From contig LVLI01000295.1 in NCBI GenBank assembly GCA_001687465.1, positions 186,001-250,000 of the forward strand: DNA of 64,000 nucleotides, in the 5' to 3' direction. Shown piece after piece: positions 23,536-37,900 of this stretch (its first letter is position 1; every line of letters starts with the position of its first letter). The notes below the pieces were generated by a model, which had not been told where the DNA came from, did not search any database, and was given only the letters and a program-made list of their open reading frames with translations. Both the position numbers and the translations under genes were made by a program. Source of the stretch: Halocafeteria seosinensis. Its lineage: Eukaryota > Sar > Bigyra > Bicosoecida.

Positions 23536-25427
23536 CTAATGATTTCCTTGTGACAAGTGTTTCAATAGGTCAATACGGGTTACTACCGCTGACACAATCC
23601 GTTTTTCGTCAGGAGGAGATCCAGCACCAGAAAAGCATCTTTGCTTCTGTACGACCAACGCGAAATGATCGTAGTCAAATATTGAAGCAAGCTCAGACAA
23701 TGTTGTGTCTTGAGATACCACGCGGAACTGCTTGAATAGTGCCTTAGTAACTGGATCGTCAGCTTTTACCTTTCCACTCATCAGCTTTGATGAGAGGTTC
23801 CCTTCCGTGATTACCCCTAGAATGTCATTTTCGCGGCTTACGACAGGGATTTGGTCGTACCCCTCGCCAGCAAGCACGTGAATTGCCTCTTTACACGTTA
23901 CTTCCGGTCCGACAGTGTAAGGGATAGGCAGCGCCAACTCACTAACTCTGTGTGACGTCCACCATTCACCCTGTGCTTTGTCCTCTGGTACACCGATATT
24001 ATGTTCCGGGGAACTATATCCGTGCTTATACATCCAATCATTGCTTAGATGCTTTGTCATGTAATTACGAATACTATCTGGCAAAATGACTACACATCGC
24101 TGTCCTTTCTTGAGGCGCTTAGCCACTTGTAGCGCAGCCGCCACATTTGAACCGGATGATCCTCCGCAAAATAGCCCTTCGTCCCGTAAAAGCCTTCTGG
24201 CAGTGATGAAACTAGTCTTGTCTTCACACTTGATCCATTCGTCCACTATTGACCGGTCGAGAACTGCGCAGCATCAAACAAACATAGCATCCTCAAAACA
24301 TTATTAACATTCAAACACAAGAGTGTACCTACCATCAGGTATGAAATCGTATCCAATGCCTTCAACTTGGTACATATTTGTGTCAGTTTTGTTGAGTTCC
24401 TTTGGTTCAGCAAGTATCGAACCTTGAGGATCCACTCCAACAATATGGACACTCTTCAGCTTTTCTTTGAGTTTTCTGGCTATCCCCGTGATCGTCCCTC
24501 CAGTTCCAGCACTGCAATTTTATAACCCCAAAATACTCTCATGATGCCACCCGAGTCTCCGTGCAAGCTTAGCATGAATTTAACCTACCCAATCACCACC
24601 ATGTCAACCTGTCCATCAGTGGCTTCCAGGATTTCCTCGGCCGTTTCGTCATAGTGCGCAAGCGGGTTGGAAGGATTCTTATATTGATCCAAAATATGAC
24701 TATTAGGAATTTCCTCATTAAGCCTATTCGCTACGCTGATGTGTGACTCAGGAGAATCGTAGGCTGCCTCGTTTGGTGTTCGAATAATCTGGGCACCCAG
24801 CGCCTTGAGGATGTCTACTTTCTCCTGGCTCATCTTTTCCGGCATCGTCACGATCATCTTATAACCTTTGACAGCGGCGGTTAAAGCAAGGCCGATACCT
24901 GACACAACCGAAAGTGGCCTTCAAGTTGAATATGTAAAGGAGCACCCACCCGCTAAAACGACGTACCAGTGTTCCCAGAGGTGGGTTCAATCAGGGTATC
25001 TCCCGGCTTGATTCTCCCTGATTTCTCGGCATCCTCCACCATACGCTGCGGATGCATACAGGCACATTTGTGAACCCCACATACTCATATTGATGTGCAA
25101 TCGGAACAGCAGGGGGGAAAATGGGCATAATATGCCGCCACACCTCTACACGCCTCCAGTACTTACTCGTCCAATTCTATCCTTGACAGAACCTCCGGCA
25201 TTGAAAAACTCGCATTTGGCCAATATTTCGCACTCGACGCCTTCCTCTTGAGGGAGGCGATTCAAGCGCACCATGGGTGTTTCTCCAATGAATTGGAGGA
25301 TGGAATCGAGGATTTTGGGTCTCGTATGACGGTAATGATGATGGGGACTGGCTTCCTTGGTACCCGGATACCAAGTGCATTTCACTGGACCGTCTTCTCG
25401 ACCTTTGCGATAGTCCGTAGAGGCCAT
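23536..25427 (-). CDS. CBS: Cystathionine beta-synthase, tandem copy A
   Basis: Exons 25427-25167, 25045-24967, 24898-24589, 24511-24333 and 24263-23536 give 518 residues. The enzyme condenses serine and homocysteine to cystathionine with PLP. The N-terminus keeps the Cys and His of the heme site (CTWYPG...SPHHH, spacing one residue shorter than human). PLP features: GGSVKDR with the Schiff-base Lys, SGNTG substrate loop, GTGGTITG phosphate loop and GGSSGS. The last exon adds a Bateman pair of CBS domains, including [21 protein letters not shown], the regulatory module that binds S-adenosylmethionine in animals. Its stop lies 21 bases from the stop of the convergent repeat gene. An in-frame ATG at 25466 is an alternative start. 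Confidence 0.9.
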
Positions 25428-26303
25428 TATATCTTGTAAATGAAGGGGGAAAATGAGGGGGAACACAACCCAAACAGTTCAAATAGCGCTCGTTTACAGC
25501 TCTCCTGCACGAAGAATGGGGCAAACTATAGCTCTCCGATGCTTTCTATCCGTTGCTGCCCTGTTGGTATGGGTATATCAACTCATATACCCTCTATGCA
25601 ATGTGTAATATTGCAGAGACAATAAATGCCCGTGCCACAGCCCTGTTGAGGTGCGGTGTCGCCGCACCTGGCACGGCTAGCCAATTACCGGGCACTTCAA
25701 CTGCGAAGATCACTGACACCAAACATGAACACCGGAACATAAAATGGAAGGCAGGAAGGAAAACCGCGCAAACAAAAGCTTGGAAACGTTTGGTAATCTC
25801 GGAACGCAATGCCGAAATTCTGCATCGTTCTGCTGCAAGGAGTACCATTTGAGGAATTCTGCCTGTTACTGGAGGAGCTACAGGGACTAACATGAGCAAA
25901 TGGAAGTATGTTCATGGATCATAGTTCATCTTTGTCCGTTACTTTTTTCGGTTCCGCGGAACGTGACAAACCTCCTTTCTTACGAAGAGATCGCTTGCCA
26001 ATCTAACAAACAGTTGCGCACCCATAATGCATTGTGCACACCGTTTGCTACGGTTATGTATGGCAACAACTCTTCGTCATATAAGTTGATAAAAAAAGAT
26101 AGCAAACTCCCTGCTTATTCCACGTTTCGACTATGCAATTGACTTTATATAGCATGGCCGTTCCGTGAACACGTGGCATGTCCCTCAAGACTGAGTCAAG
26201 AGACCACGTCAGAGCTTACACTTAACAGGAGCAATTCGGATTGTTCCACCGTTACTAGCTAACTACGAGCTCAAAATACTCTGCATATTTCAAAGCCCCT
26301 TAG
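25428..26303. other. Spacer between the two CBS genes
   Basis: About 870 bases without a supported gene. It should contain the promoter of copy A and the 3' end of copy B. Several short open frames cross it on both strands with no coding character or family match. Confidence 0.5.
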
Positions 26304-28094
26304 TTACTCCTTCGAAACATAAGTTAAGAGATCAATCCGTCTAACGATGGCAGACACAGGTTCCTCCGGCCCGTCACGCACCAAAGCAAAATAGTCGTAA
26401 TCAAATATTGATGCCAGTTGAGAGAGTGTCGTCTTCCGGGAAACAACACGGAATTGCGTGAAGAGCACACGCGTTACCGAATCTTCCGGTTTTACTTTCC
26501 CGTTTCCAAGCCTCGCAACCAAATTACCTTCGGTAACAACGCCGCGAATCGCTCCATTGCTACCGAGCACTGGTACCTGTTCATAGCCTTCACCAGCCAT
26601 TAAGTCAATTACTTCCTGTATCGTCGCATTTTCTGAGATAGTACGGGGAGTTGGAAGTTCAAGTTCGTCAACGTGCTTATCCGACCACCATCTATCGGCG
26701 ACTTTGTGTTCAGGTATACCAATATTATGCTCCTCTGAAACGAACCCTAGCTTATCCATCCAGTCATCGCTAAGATGTTTGCTCATGTAGTTGCGGATAC
26801 TGTCAGGGAGAACGACGACGCATCGTTGATCCTTGGCGAGGCGCTTTGCAACCTTCATAGCCGCAGAAACGCATGAACCTGAAGAGCCTCCGCAAAACAG
26901 GCCTTCATCTCGCAGAAGCCTCCGCGCCATAACAAAACTCGAGGGGTCGTCGCACTTGATCCATTCGTCTACGGCAGAACGGTCGAGAACTGCAAGGAAT
27001 CGGGGCATGTACAGGAAGCTTTACAATACAGCAGCCGTATCGTTAGAGCCACGTACCTGTGGGAATGAAGTCGTATCCAATCCCCTCCACTTTGTAGCCA
27101 GGTACAGTGGTCTCGTTCAGCTCCGGAGGTTCAGCCAGACTAGACCCTAGCGGATCTACGCCGATAACCTGAACACCTGGAATTTTTTCTTTGAGCTTCC
27201 GGGCAATTCCGACGATGGTGCCTCCTGTCCCCACCCTGCGACGACAGTATGTTACTCCCACAGTAGGACCAACAGGTAGCGAAGGGAAGCACTGATGCTG
27301 ACATACCCAAGAACGACCATGTCAATCTTTCCATCTGTGGCCTCAAGAATTTCTTCGGCCGTCTCATCATAATGAACCAGGGGATTTGCAGCGTTCTTGT
27401 ACTGATCCAAAATATGGCTGTTAGGTATCTCCTTATGTAGACGCTCAGCCACCCCAAAAAGCGATTCTGGAGAGTCCCATGGAGTACCGTCGGGAGTTCG
27501 TACAATTTGGGCGCCTAAGGCCTTCAAAACGTCAACTTTTTCTTGGCTCATTTTCTCTGGCATGGTGATGATCATTTTGTAACCTTTGGTGGCGGCAGCT
27601 AGGGCCAAGCCGATACCTGCGTATGGGAAATGAGTGGTCCGATGACCTGCTGCTCCTTCAGAAGATGAAACGGAGGTGAGTCATACCAGTATTTCCTGAC
27701 GTGGCCTCGATAAGTGTATCTCCCGGTTTGATTCGCCCTTCTTTTTCGGCTTCTTCAACCATTCGCTGGAACTCCAACCAATGCTGGATGTTGAAGGGGT
27801 TTCAAAACACCAGGTATACTGCTCACGTACCTTGCCAATCCGGTCTTTAACTGATCCACCGGAATTAAAGAATTCGCATTTTGCCAGAACCTCACACTCA
27901 ACACCCTCTTCTTTCGGAATCCGGTTCAAGCGCACCATGGGAGTTTGACCAATGAACTGGTCGATTGAATCGAGTATTTTCGGTCTTTCTGAGCGACAAT
28001 GGGTATGAGGGCTAGGCCCAGGATGGCCAGGATACCAAGTACACTTTGTAGGACCATCCTTTCTCCCTTCACGATAGGTGCATGTGTCTCCCAT
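26304..28094 (-). CDS. CBS: Cystathionine beta-synthase, tandem copy B
   Basis: Exons 28094-27831, 27765-27687, 27616-27307, 27235-27057 and 26989-26304 give 505 residues. Internal exon lengths (79, 310, 179) are identical to copy A, and the introns sit at the same codons in the same phase. The heme motif is CTWYPG...SPHTH, so the proximal His is kept although the next one is changed to Thr. The PLP Lys in GGSVKDR, the substrate loop, a GTGGTIVG phosphate loop and GGSSGS are present. The C-terminus has the Bateman pair, including [21 protein letters not shown]. Both copies look intact, so this is a true tandem duplication and not a gene plus a pseudogene. Confidence 0.9.
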
Positions 28095-29298
28095 GTCTGT
28101 ATATCAGCAGAAACCAGTAGTTAAAGGGGACAGAGACTGCTGGCTTCCCTTTCAAAAACACCCTCCCTCGGAGAACACCACCCAGACACTATTATTCATG
28201 ATCCCATACCTCTTTTTTTTTTTTCAAATCCACAGTATCATACAGTACCTGTATATCGTTCTCTTGTGAAACAAGAGACAGTCGAAACAAAACAGGCAAA
28301 TATAGACTCGATGAACATCCTGGGCTCGTTACTGCACTGCACCGTCTGCCACAGCGTCTGGTGGTGAAGTCTTAAGAGTAGATGCAAAGTACTCCACTCG
28401 GGTGGATGCGCTTGCTCAAGAAACTTGACGAAGCAAAATAAAAAATATGGAAACGAAAAACAGATTCCTGTATTTGTTTATCTTGTCGTCGCTATGCCGT
28501 GGGCACGAAAAGCATGTAACTTCCTCGCTGCTCTCGTGAAGTGCCCATGTTCCTCACCAGTTCCCAGCTACATATGAGCTGGTCTAGAACCAACCCTAAA
28601 TAGCGATGGAAGAATGATTCATGAGGAAGAAGGAGTATAGCCCACCTATATCTCGAATCAATGTTTCATGGCTGAACAATTTGAAGCTCATGGGGGCAAC
28701 TTCCAAACTTCAGGAGATACACGGTGCTACGTGTTGAGTGCTACTTTCTGGATGCATTGATAATGGTTCCATGCTTAAAATACCCATGAATTGGCGTATC
28801 ATTGTAGCTAGTGGGTATCGATGGCACCCATGTGCCAGAGGGTTCTCTGTAAGTATGCTTCACAAAACATGACAGTGGTATTCTGGATGAAACGCCACTA
28901 ACAATTCCTTTGTTGCGTCGTCGCCATTCACAAGCCCATTCCATGGAACCCCTCGTAATTGTAGCTTGGTAACTTTTCCGAGTTTTTTTGCTTTTGTTGG
29001 GACACAGGTAAAAGCTACCTTTAGTCCGTGGATTCCGTGGGCAGATCTTGAAGCAGAAGCAGGCATCACGGGTGACGCTATACCTGCGACAGGAATACCG
29101 GCAAGGCTCAGTCTGGGAGGAGACGGCCCTGTGCCTGCTACAGCAAAGCCAAGATCGGTTGCAGCAGCGCAGTTAAGGTTAAGCGTTGGCCCAGACGTAG
29201 GGTTGTAGCCATTGACATGCAGCCACCTAACGTGGAAGGTGGCTCAACATAGCCCAGATTTTAGTACATCTCCTGCTTGACCTCAAAACAAAGAGTTA
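28095..29298. other. Gene-poor interval
   Basis: No intact gene seen. A short poly-T tract lies near 28212. On the minus strand, 28741-29220 gives two overlapping open frames with weak leucine-rich character (KKLGKVTKLQLRGVPW), possibly further debris of the leucine-rich-repeat relic next to it. Confidence 0.4.
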
Positions 29299-30115
29299 TC
29301 AGCAATCGTCGATCCTCTCGATATGGTTGCCTAGGCGGAGCCCCTTGTCGCAGATCTCTTCGCGATCTGAGTCCATAGCAAGCTGCGTTAAACTGGACAA
29401 ATGTGCCAATGCTTCATTAGTGATGGTGGACTGGGAGCAACATATGAATGTTAGGCCCTGTAGTTTTAGTAGATGCCGGAACGCCGAATCAGTGATAGAT
29501 AGTGGGCAGGGGATTCAGATCAAGGCTGGTCAAGTTTGAGCAGCGACTAAACGCTTCTTTAGATATCATAGTTGCATCTGACCAATGATCCAATATCGTT
29601 CCGGAGCGGGCAGAATGCCACCATGTACAGTCTTCGAGGAATCGCAAATACCTGAGTGATTTATCGCAATACTGACGTTCCCCTGTCCGAAACGAACGTA
29701 GAGCCTCTGCAAATTAGTAAGCCAAAGCGAAAGCCTCATCGCTAATCCCGTCGGTCTCATCAGCTCCCAAAAAGTTATAAAGGGGCAATTCTTTCAATTT
29801 ACTCGAATGACGAAACGTATCATTCGAGAAATTCGAATTGCTGCCATCAAGCCGGTCTTTTAGCCACGTCAGATTCGACATGGAGGGAACAGGTAATCTC
29901 CTACCACTGGTAGCTTTGTAAATTCGTGTCCCGAAGAAATAGTTAGTCTTTGCAAATTCGACAAAAAGAGAGAGAGAGATATCCAACGCGAGTAGTCTGT
30001 AGCATTTTCTGGCGCTCCGACTTCACGGGTGTCGCACTCCTTGGATCAATTCCTCACTTACTTTGCGGCATCGAATGCGATTTTGAGATCCTCCTCGAGC
30101 AATTAAATTGACTCA
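29299..30115 (-). pseudogene. Leucine-rich-repeat gene relic with frameshifts
   Basis: Leucine-rich repeats can be read on the minus strand but only by changing frame several times. One frame gives MSNLTWLKDRL to GISDEAFALAY, then stops. A second gives TNLQRLYVRFGQGN. A third gives CDKSLRYLRFLED to SRCSNLTSLDLNPLP, then stops. A fourth gives ITDSAFRHLLKLQGL to LAHLSSLTQLAMD. The order and spacing are those of one LRR protein of the variant AF..CSNLTSLDL type. Splice signals do not rescue all shifts, so it is probably a decayed gene; a multi-intron living gene is less likely. Confidence 0.5.
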
Positions 30116-31854
<1,739 letters not shown>

Positions 31855-31933
31855 AACGTTCTAAAAAGGCTCTGAAAGTGCGTTTACTAGTGGGATAACT
31901 ACTTTATCGGAGTTTGTCGCTCTTCAATGACTG

Positions 31934-34900
31934 TCAATCATCAAATCGGTGTCTTCTCACAGTTGTTGTTACGGGTTTGGCCGTGTTTTGTTCTATTCTA
32001 GCCCTGGTGATTTTTGCGGACCTTGCTCGCTTCAAACTCACACCATACGAGTTTCTGTCCGGCGGGGGAGGCATTCTGGCCTTGATCATTTTATGTTGAA
32101 CTTTCCGGGGTAGGACAGTAGCTTTCCTCTTTTGTCTCTTCTTGATTCTACGAGCAAATAGCACGGCACCCACCACTAGGCTTGCAACTACAATACCAAT
32201 GCCTCCAAGCATAAGATACTCCTTTTCAATAGTAAATGGCTCACTCACTGACGATGGCTTCCGCGGTACGGCAGTACTTGACGGAGAAGCTTTTGCTGAA
32301 GGTATGTGACTCGGAGATGGAAAAGTTGGTGGACGATTTGGCAAGAACTTTTCCTCAATTTTTGCCACTACTAAACCACCGATACCAGGGCTTCGCTCTG
32401 TGTCAACAAAGACCTGTGCTGTGTTAGGGAGAGAAGCCTGCAGTCCCTGCACAAGGCTGATATACGTGCTACATTCCATGGTAGATTGTTTTTGGACCAA
32501 CAACAGCTGAATTTCCTCCCGGGAAGGGAAAACCTTTAACTGTGGATGCCGGTTGAGCTCCTCACTCGTTAATACCGTGGGGATCACGAACTCGACGTGG
32601 TAGAGGTCTTGTCCCTGTATTGCGCTTGCGCTGGCACAGTGCGGTTCAAATTGCGCTGTCCACGAAGACAGCACAGACGGTACATATTGGACTGCTATCC
32701 TCACTAAATGGTTGTTGACTCGACCTATCCCCATATGTTCTGCAATCTCGCCCTGCATCAAACGAATTCCCTCCGTGGTGGTCCAAAAGTCAACACCCGC
32801 TCCAACGAAGCCGAAGCGGAATAGTACGAATGCCTGTCCTTCCACAAAGTCTGCCACTCGGTTTGGAGCAGTTGTTGTTGTAGGTGTGACACTAGTAGTA
32901 CCTGACTGGCTAGGAGTAGGAGTCACAGAAGGCGTGGGAGTTGTCGTCGGAGCTGATAAAATGCAGCTACCGTTAAACGAATGAATGTACCCAGGGATAC
33001 ATCTACAAGTTCCGTTAAGGCATTCCTGGTAGGGTTGGCAAAGAAATGGACACTGGAAATAGTCATCACCGGACGGAGCGTCGAAACGAAAGAGTCTAAA
33101 GCTTGTAGTCAACCCAAGATTAAACACAAGGTCAAACACAGTACCACTGGCCCCAGGGCTTTCGGAAAGTATGAAAGTCCTATGCTCCTGAAATAGTATT
33201 GAGCGTAATGTCTCCGTAAATCTGTCAAAACTCCTATCATCAACATTCGACGCATTGGAACCCGGAAGAAACCCCAATTCCACAATAACTCCGTCTTTTG
33301 GTACGAAGTGGATTCTTCCACTTGGGGGCACGGTGGGTTCACTAACACCAAGCGGCACGTCTCTTACACGTAACAGGCGTGTAAATGCAGATCTGACCAG
33401 CAAATCCTCGAAATGGGAGACAAGGGTGGCCTCGAAGGAGCTAGTCAAGTTTGCCATGCTGTCTCTTCTTGAGGTCATCAGCATAGACACCCTGATATAA
33501 GAAGACCCTACAATGCTCTGTTTCGATCCGCAAGGGCTTGTAATACGAAGTCTCTGGTTCCAGCCGGACCACACAACTCTACCTCCACTTAAATTAACGC
33601 GCAAGAATGCAGGATTCTTGTATCCCGTTACTACAGTTAAATTGTTGCAACCTTGGAGCGATCCAACCTCATATCTCCATCGTGTTACAAACGATTCATG
33701 TCGAATAATTTCCACCACCGAGTCCATCGGTACGAGTAGTTGGGAATATCCACTGAACATATGGGCCTTAACGCATCGGGTATTTCCGATAGGGGCGGCC
33801 GAGATACAACCAGCTATTTCTTCAGAAACATTTGGAGCCATGCATTCGCTCAGAAGCACACTCACAGTGATAATAGTATCTCCACAGTGCAGAAAGTCAC
33901 TAACACTTAGTTGTGACGCCGTACATTCCAATCGCGGATTCAGCGACACAGCTGCTGCCAGATCCTTGTGCACGAGTTTCATGTTTGCTCCAAGTACGTC
34001 CAGTAAAACGTTGGTCGGAGGAAACCTGGCCTCCCACCCCTTGATGACCATGTCTACAAAGCTCAATTCGGTTTCCCCCACGATGATGTATGTTAGCGCT
34101 GTTGAAGCCGCACCGATTTGGTAGATCGGCGACCGGGATTGCGCCACTGTCAAAATCTCATTTTCCCGGAACACCAAGGTGCGCTGTTGAATCAAGTCCT
34201 CGTTGGGGCACAGTTTAGGCAAACTGGTGGACACCGGCATGTCTTTTATCACAAAGAACGTAGCCGGAAAGCAAGAACAGGAATCACTTGTGGTACAGCA
34301 GGCGCTCTCCCGCAAACTAATATTTTGAAGTGTTGAGATGAAAGCTTTCAGCGATGGCTCGATAAGAAGCTCGACTCCAGTCTCGCTAGCCCCTATTTGT
34401 GAATTACGAAGACTGACTTCCTTCTGGGTGCCAACAATTTGAACTCCCGTTTCTCTTACATACTGCACTCGAAGACGGCCCCTTCTCAAGCAACCACTAG
34501 TACCGTTCTGCATGCCAATGACTTTCCAACCCATCCTGGCACTCTCGACTAGAATGCCTTCCGTAAATGGATCGCCAACCCAGGAATTGTCGCATGGCCC
34601 TTTCTCGTTCAACGCCACTGCGACGTCCACACTGTCAACGAACAAGAGCTGGTTGACATTCATCAATTTGGATATATTAACGCTGAGCTCCATGTCGCAG
34701 CCGAAACTCTCAGTGTCACTCCAAAGTCTTCGAGTTGCGACGACAAGGCTACGAGAAAATTGTATTCTCCCTTGGAGATCTTCGAGTTGTTGAAAATGGA
34801 TAGCATCTCCTCTCGTGAAAGCAATTATAGATGCCTCCATCAAGAAGGTTGCGGTAGAAGGAATACTCACAGCAACACCGAATGAATTCGAGATTGTCAC

Positions 34901-37900
34901 ACCCTGTAACTTAATGGTACTCCCGGAAAAAACCGTAAGTCCGGGATAGAGCCCAGTGCCTAAACCTTGTATGTCTACCTGCTCTAAATCGAGTTTCGAT
35001 GAGGCATCTGTTGTTTCCATAACTGCGCAGCCTGATTGTGCCTGCCCAAGAGGGCACACTGCCCTCATTTCAATAGTTCGCGAAAGCAAATAGACTTCGG
35101 TGTAGTCACTTTCGGAGAATGTACAATGTGAGTACTCTAGCGTACCAGTGACCAGAGCAAACCTTCCCTCTATACTCTTGATGGTTAGTTGCTCTGAAAT
35201 GTTGTATCCCTCATGAGATCCGTACAGTATGATGATGTTGCCGGCTGACCACTCGACATCACGGTCCAACTCTAGTTGATTTGTACCATTAACACTACAA
35301 CCAACTAATACAGCCCTCTGGGATGAAATCGCCCCTCCTGTCATTCTCATCTCACCCCCAACGGACACTCTGGAAGGATGTATCGCAGAGCCTCCGTGTA
35401 TCTCAACAATGGCTTTTCGGGAAAATGGCATCGGCGATGTTCCAATTTGAAAGACTCCAAAAATATGCAGGGTTTTGGTTCTCAGTTTATACTCGCTGAG
35501 AGATCCATCTTCTTCAAAGAACAGTATTCCGTGAACCTTTAACTCTGCAAGCACGGGAGTTTCTTTGACGTCCATCATCACTACCTGATCGCTTGGCACT
35601 ATAACAGTGGAGTCCGTTGTCGGCTTGCCATCGGGTGGCCAGGTAGAAGCAGAGGACCACCTTTTCATGCGGGCCAGCTGCTCCGGTAACAGGGATCCAA
35701 AGCATGAGGCACCCACACAGGGCTCCACCCGTATTCGTACAGTGCACAATTCCCCATCCTTGTTAACAATACCGACGGATACAGTTCCCCTCGGAACATC
35801 CCGATAGATCGCGCCACAGCCATTGCTTAGAGAAGGAGGGCGTAAAGAGGAGGATACCGGTGGAGGATGCCATTGAATACCACGCAACACCTCTGGTACG
35901 TATTTTAAGGTTCGTTTCGACCTCACTGTAATATACACCCCTGTGGGGTTTACCAAACCATGTATTCCTGTAATCACCAGTTCATCCCAATGCTCATTTC
36001 CAAGCGCGACATCGTACGCTAAGGAATCAGCGACGGTGATGTTATAAGCTACAACGTCACCCGAAACTTCTGTAGCCGCGACTGTAGAGGAACGAGAGAA
36101 TTCCAAATCCGTTTGAGGTCCCATAAAGCGTCTTATCGTAGATGGTTCTCTGGATTGCAAAGCTGTTTTGGTCAAAGAAACTATCACTTGACCTAGTTCC
36201 GAACTGCACACTTGCGTGGTTGGCTGCCCAAACGATAGCTCGGCAACATGCCTGCATCTCGTAGGTTCCGCAAGATACTCAATTGGGCGGGACATCCACA
36301 GAGGTCCAGGTGTAGAGTCATTTAAGTGTCCTATAAAACTACCGGTAGGATCTTCAATTATTGAATCATCTACAGTCCACTTGATATCTCGTATGCTNAC
36401 GTTTTGCATTATCGCCTTCCTTCGCACGAATGGATCCATAATTGCTGGCTCCAGAACCATGCTGGATTTCCCGCAAATTCTACCAGGGAAGAAATTTACA
36501 TTGGTAAACAACAACTCGCTTGAGGAAGGAACTGTAGCACCAACGTGTTCATCACTTTCCGAGTAAAAGATTGTGTCTAACAATCGAATGCTAGAACTGT
36601 TCATCACTTCGGGGGATAGGCCTCGAAATCTGACAGAGCCAATTGAGGCAGACATACTGGTATCTTCAATACTCAACTCATCAATATCCTGGACTATGAC
36701 GCAGAATTGTTGATGTGAGAAATAAGAGCCGTCCAAATGAAGGTAAAAACGCCCTTGCTTGGCTACAATGTCATTTCGCATGAATATGACTCCGGCAAAA
36801 CCATTCTTTGTGACACGCAAACCCCGTAAAGATATCTCCCGAGATTCGCTCGTGTCTACGGGGAACAGTACTTGTTCTTCAAGTAAATCAGCTACAATCC
36901 CAGCACCGTCAAAGTTCAGTATAGAGATATGACTCACTACGACCCCGGAGGTATGCGAGTCAATGCCTTTACTGGTTAGTGTCTGGGCCTCCGCAAGATT
37001 GGCGAAGAGAGTATCTGCAAACTTGATATGATGGCTATCGGGATCAAGAATCTCAACTGCATCGTTCGTAAAAGTAATTACAAACAAGCTATTCAATATA
37101 GCGATATTACTGCTCTGAGATAGGACAAGTGCAGAGTTCACTGCTGTGAATACAACGCCGGTTATTGTAGAGCTATGACTGTGGTGCTGAGCAATTCGCA
37201 AGCCAGCTGCATCGCCGTGGGTTCGGATCCGGACACCGGTAAGGCTCAGACGAGAATTGTTACTTGCTTGTATATCTCCATCGATTGTGATGTCACGGGA
37301 TATGAGAAAAACAACTTTTGGAGCGAACTCAACGAAATCGAGTGCAATGTCGGTAGCTGACAAAACTGCTGTTACAGAACCGTTTGCGAGCCTGTCCTCC
37401 CCCGATACCATGAGCACCTCGGCTCCTATCCGGAGACCATCTGTACTTTGCAGGGAAACGATTGAAGAGCTTAAATTTGTATTGGTCACGGTGTAAAGTG
37501 TTTGATAGGGAGACAGAAGATGGATGTGACCATCGTTTACTTCCAAGTGGACGGGGCGGGAAGCGCTGCCAATAGTGAGTGGCCAGTTGCGGAAACACGG
37601 AGAAAAGCCCGAACTCATCAGTGATCCAGGCTCAAGAAAAATATAGTCCACATCCAGTGTAATAGCTCTTTCATCGGATATTAGTAGTATTCCGTAAACG
37701 CGAAGCGTCGACAGCGCCACTGCATCAACGTCCAATAAAAGTATTTCATTTTTTTTGACAACGAACGAGTCTTCTCGTTCCGGCAAACGTCCATTCCATT
37801 GGGAAACATCAGACCATCGACGGAAGTCAGAAGGAGGCAAGACCACGTAGGGTGCTTTGCTAAGTTTAAACAACGTAAATCTCGCCCGGTTCAATATATG

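Noticed and set aside
33513-34124. 203-codon plus-strand frame inside the fibrocystin-like exon
   Set aside because: Shadow of the long minus-strand coding exon, which has recognisable domains.
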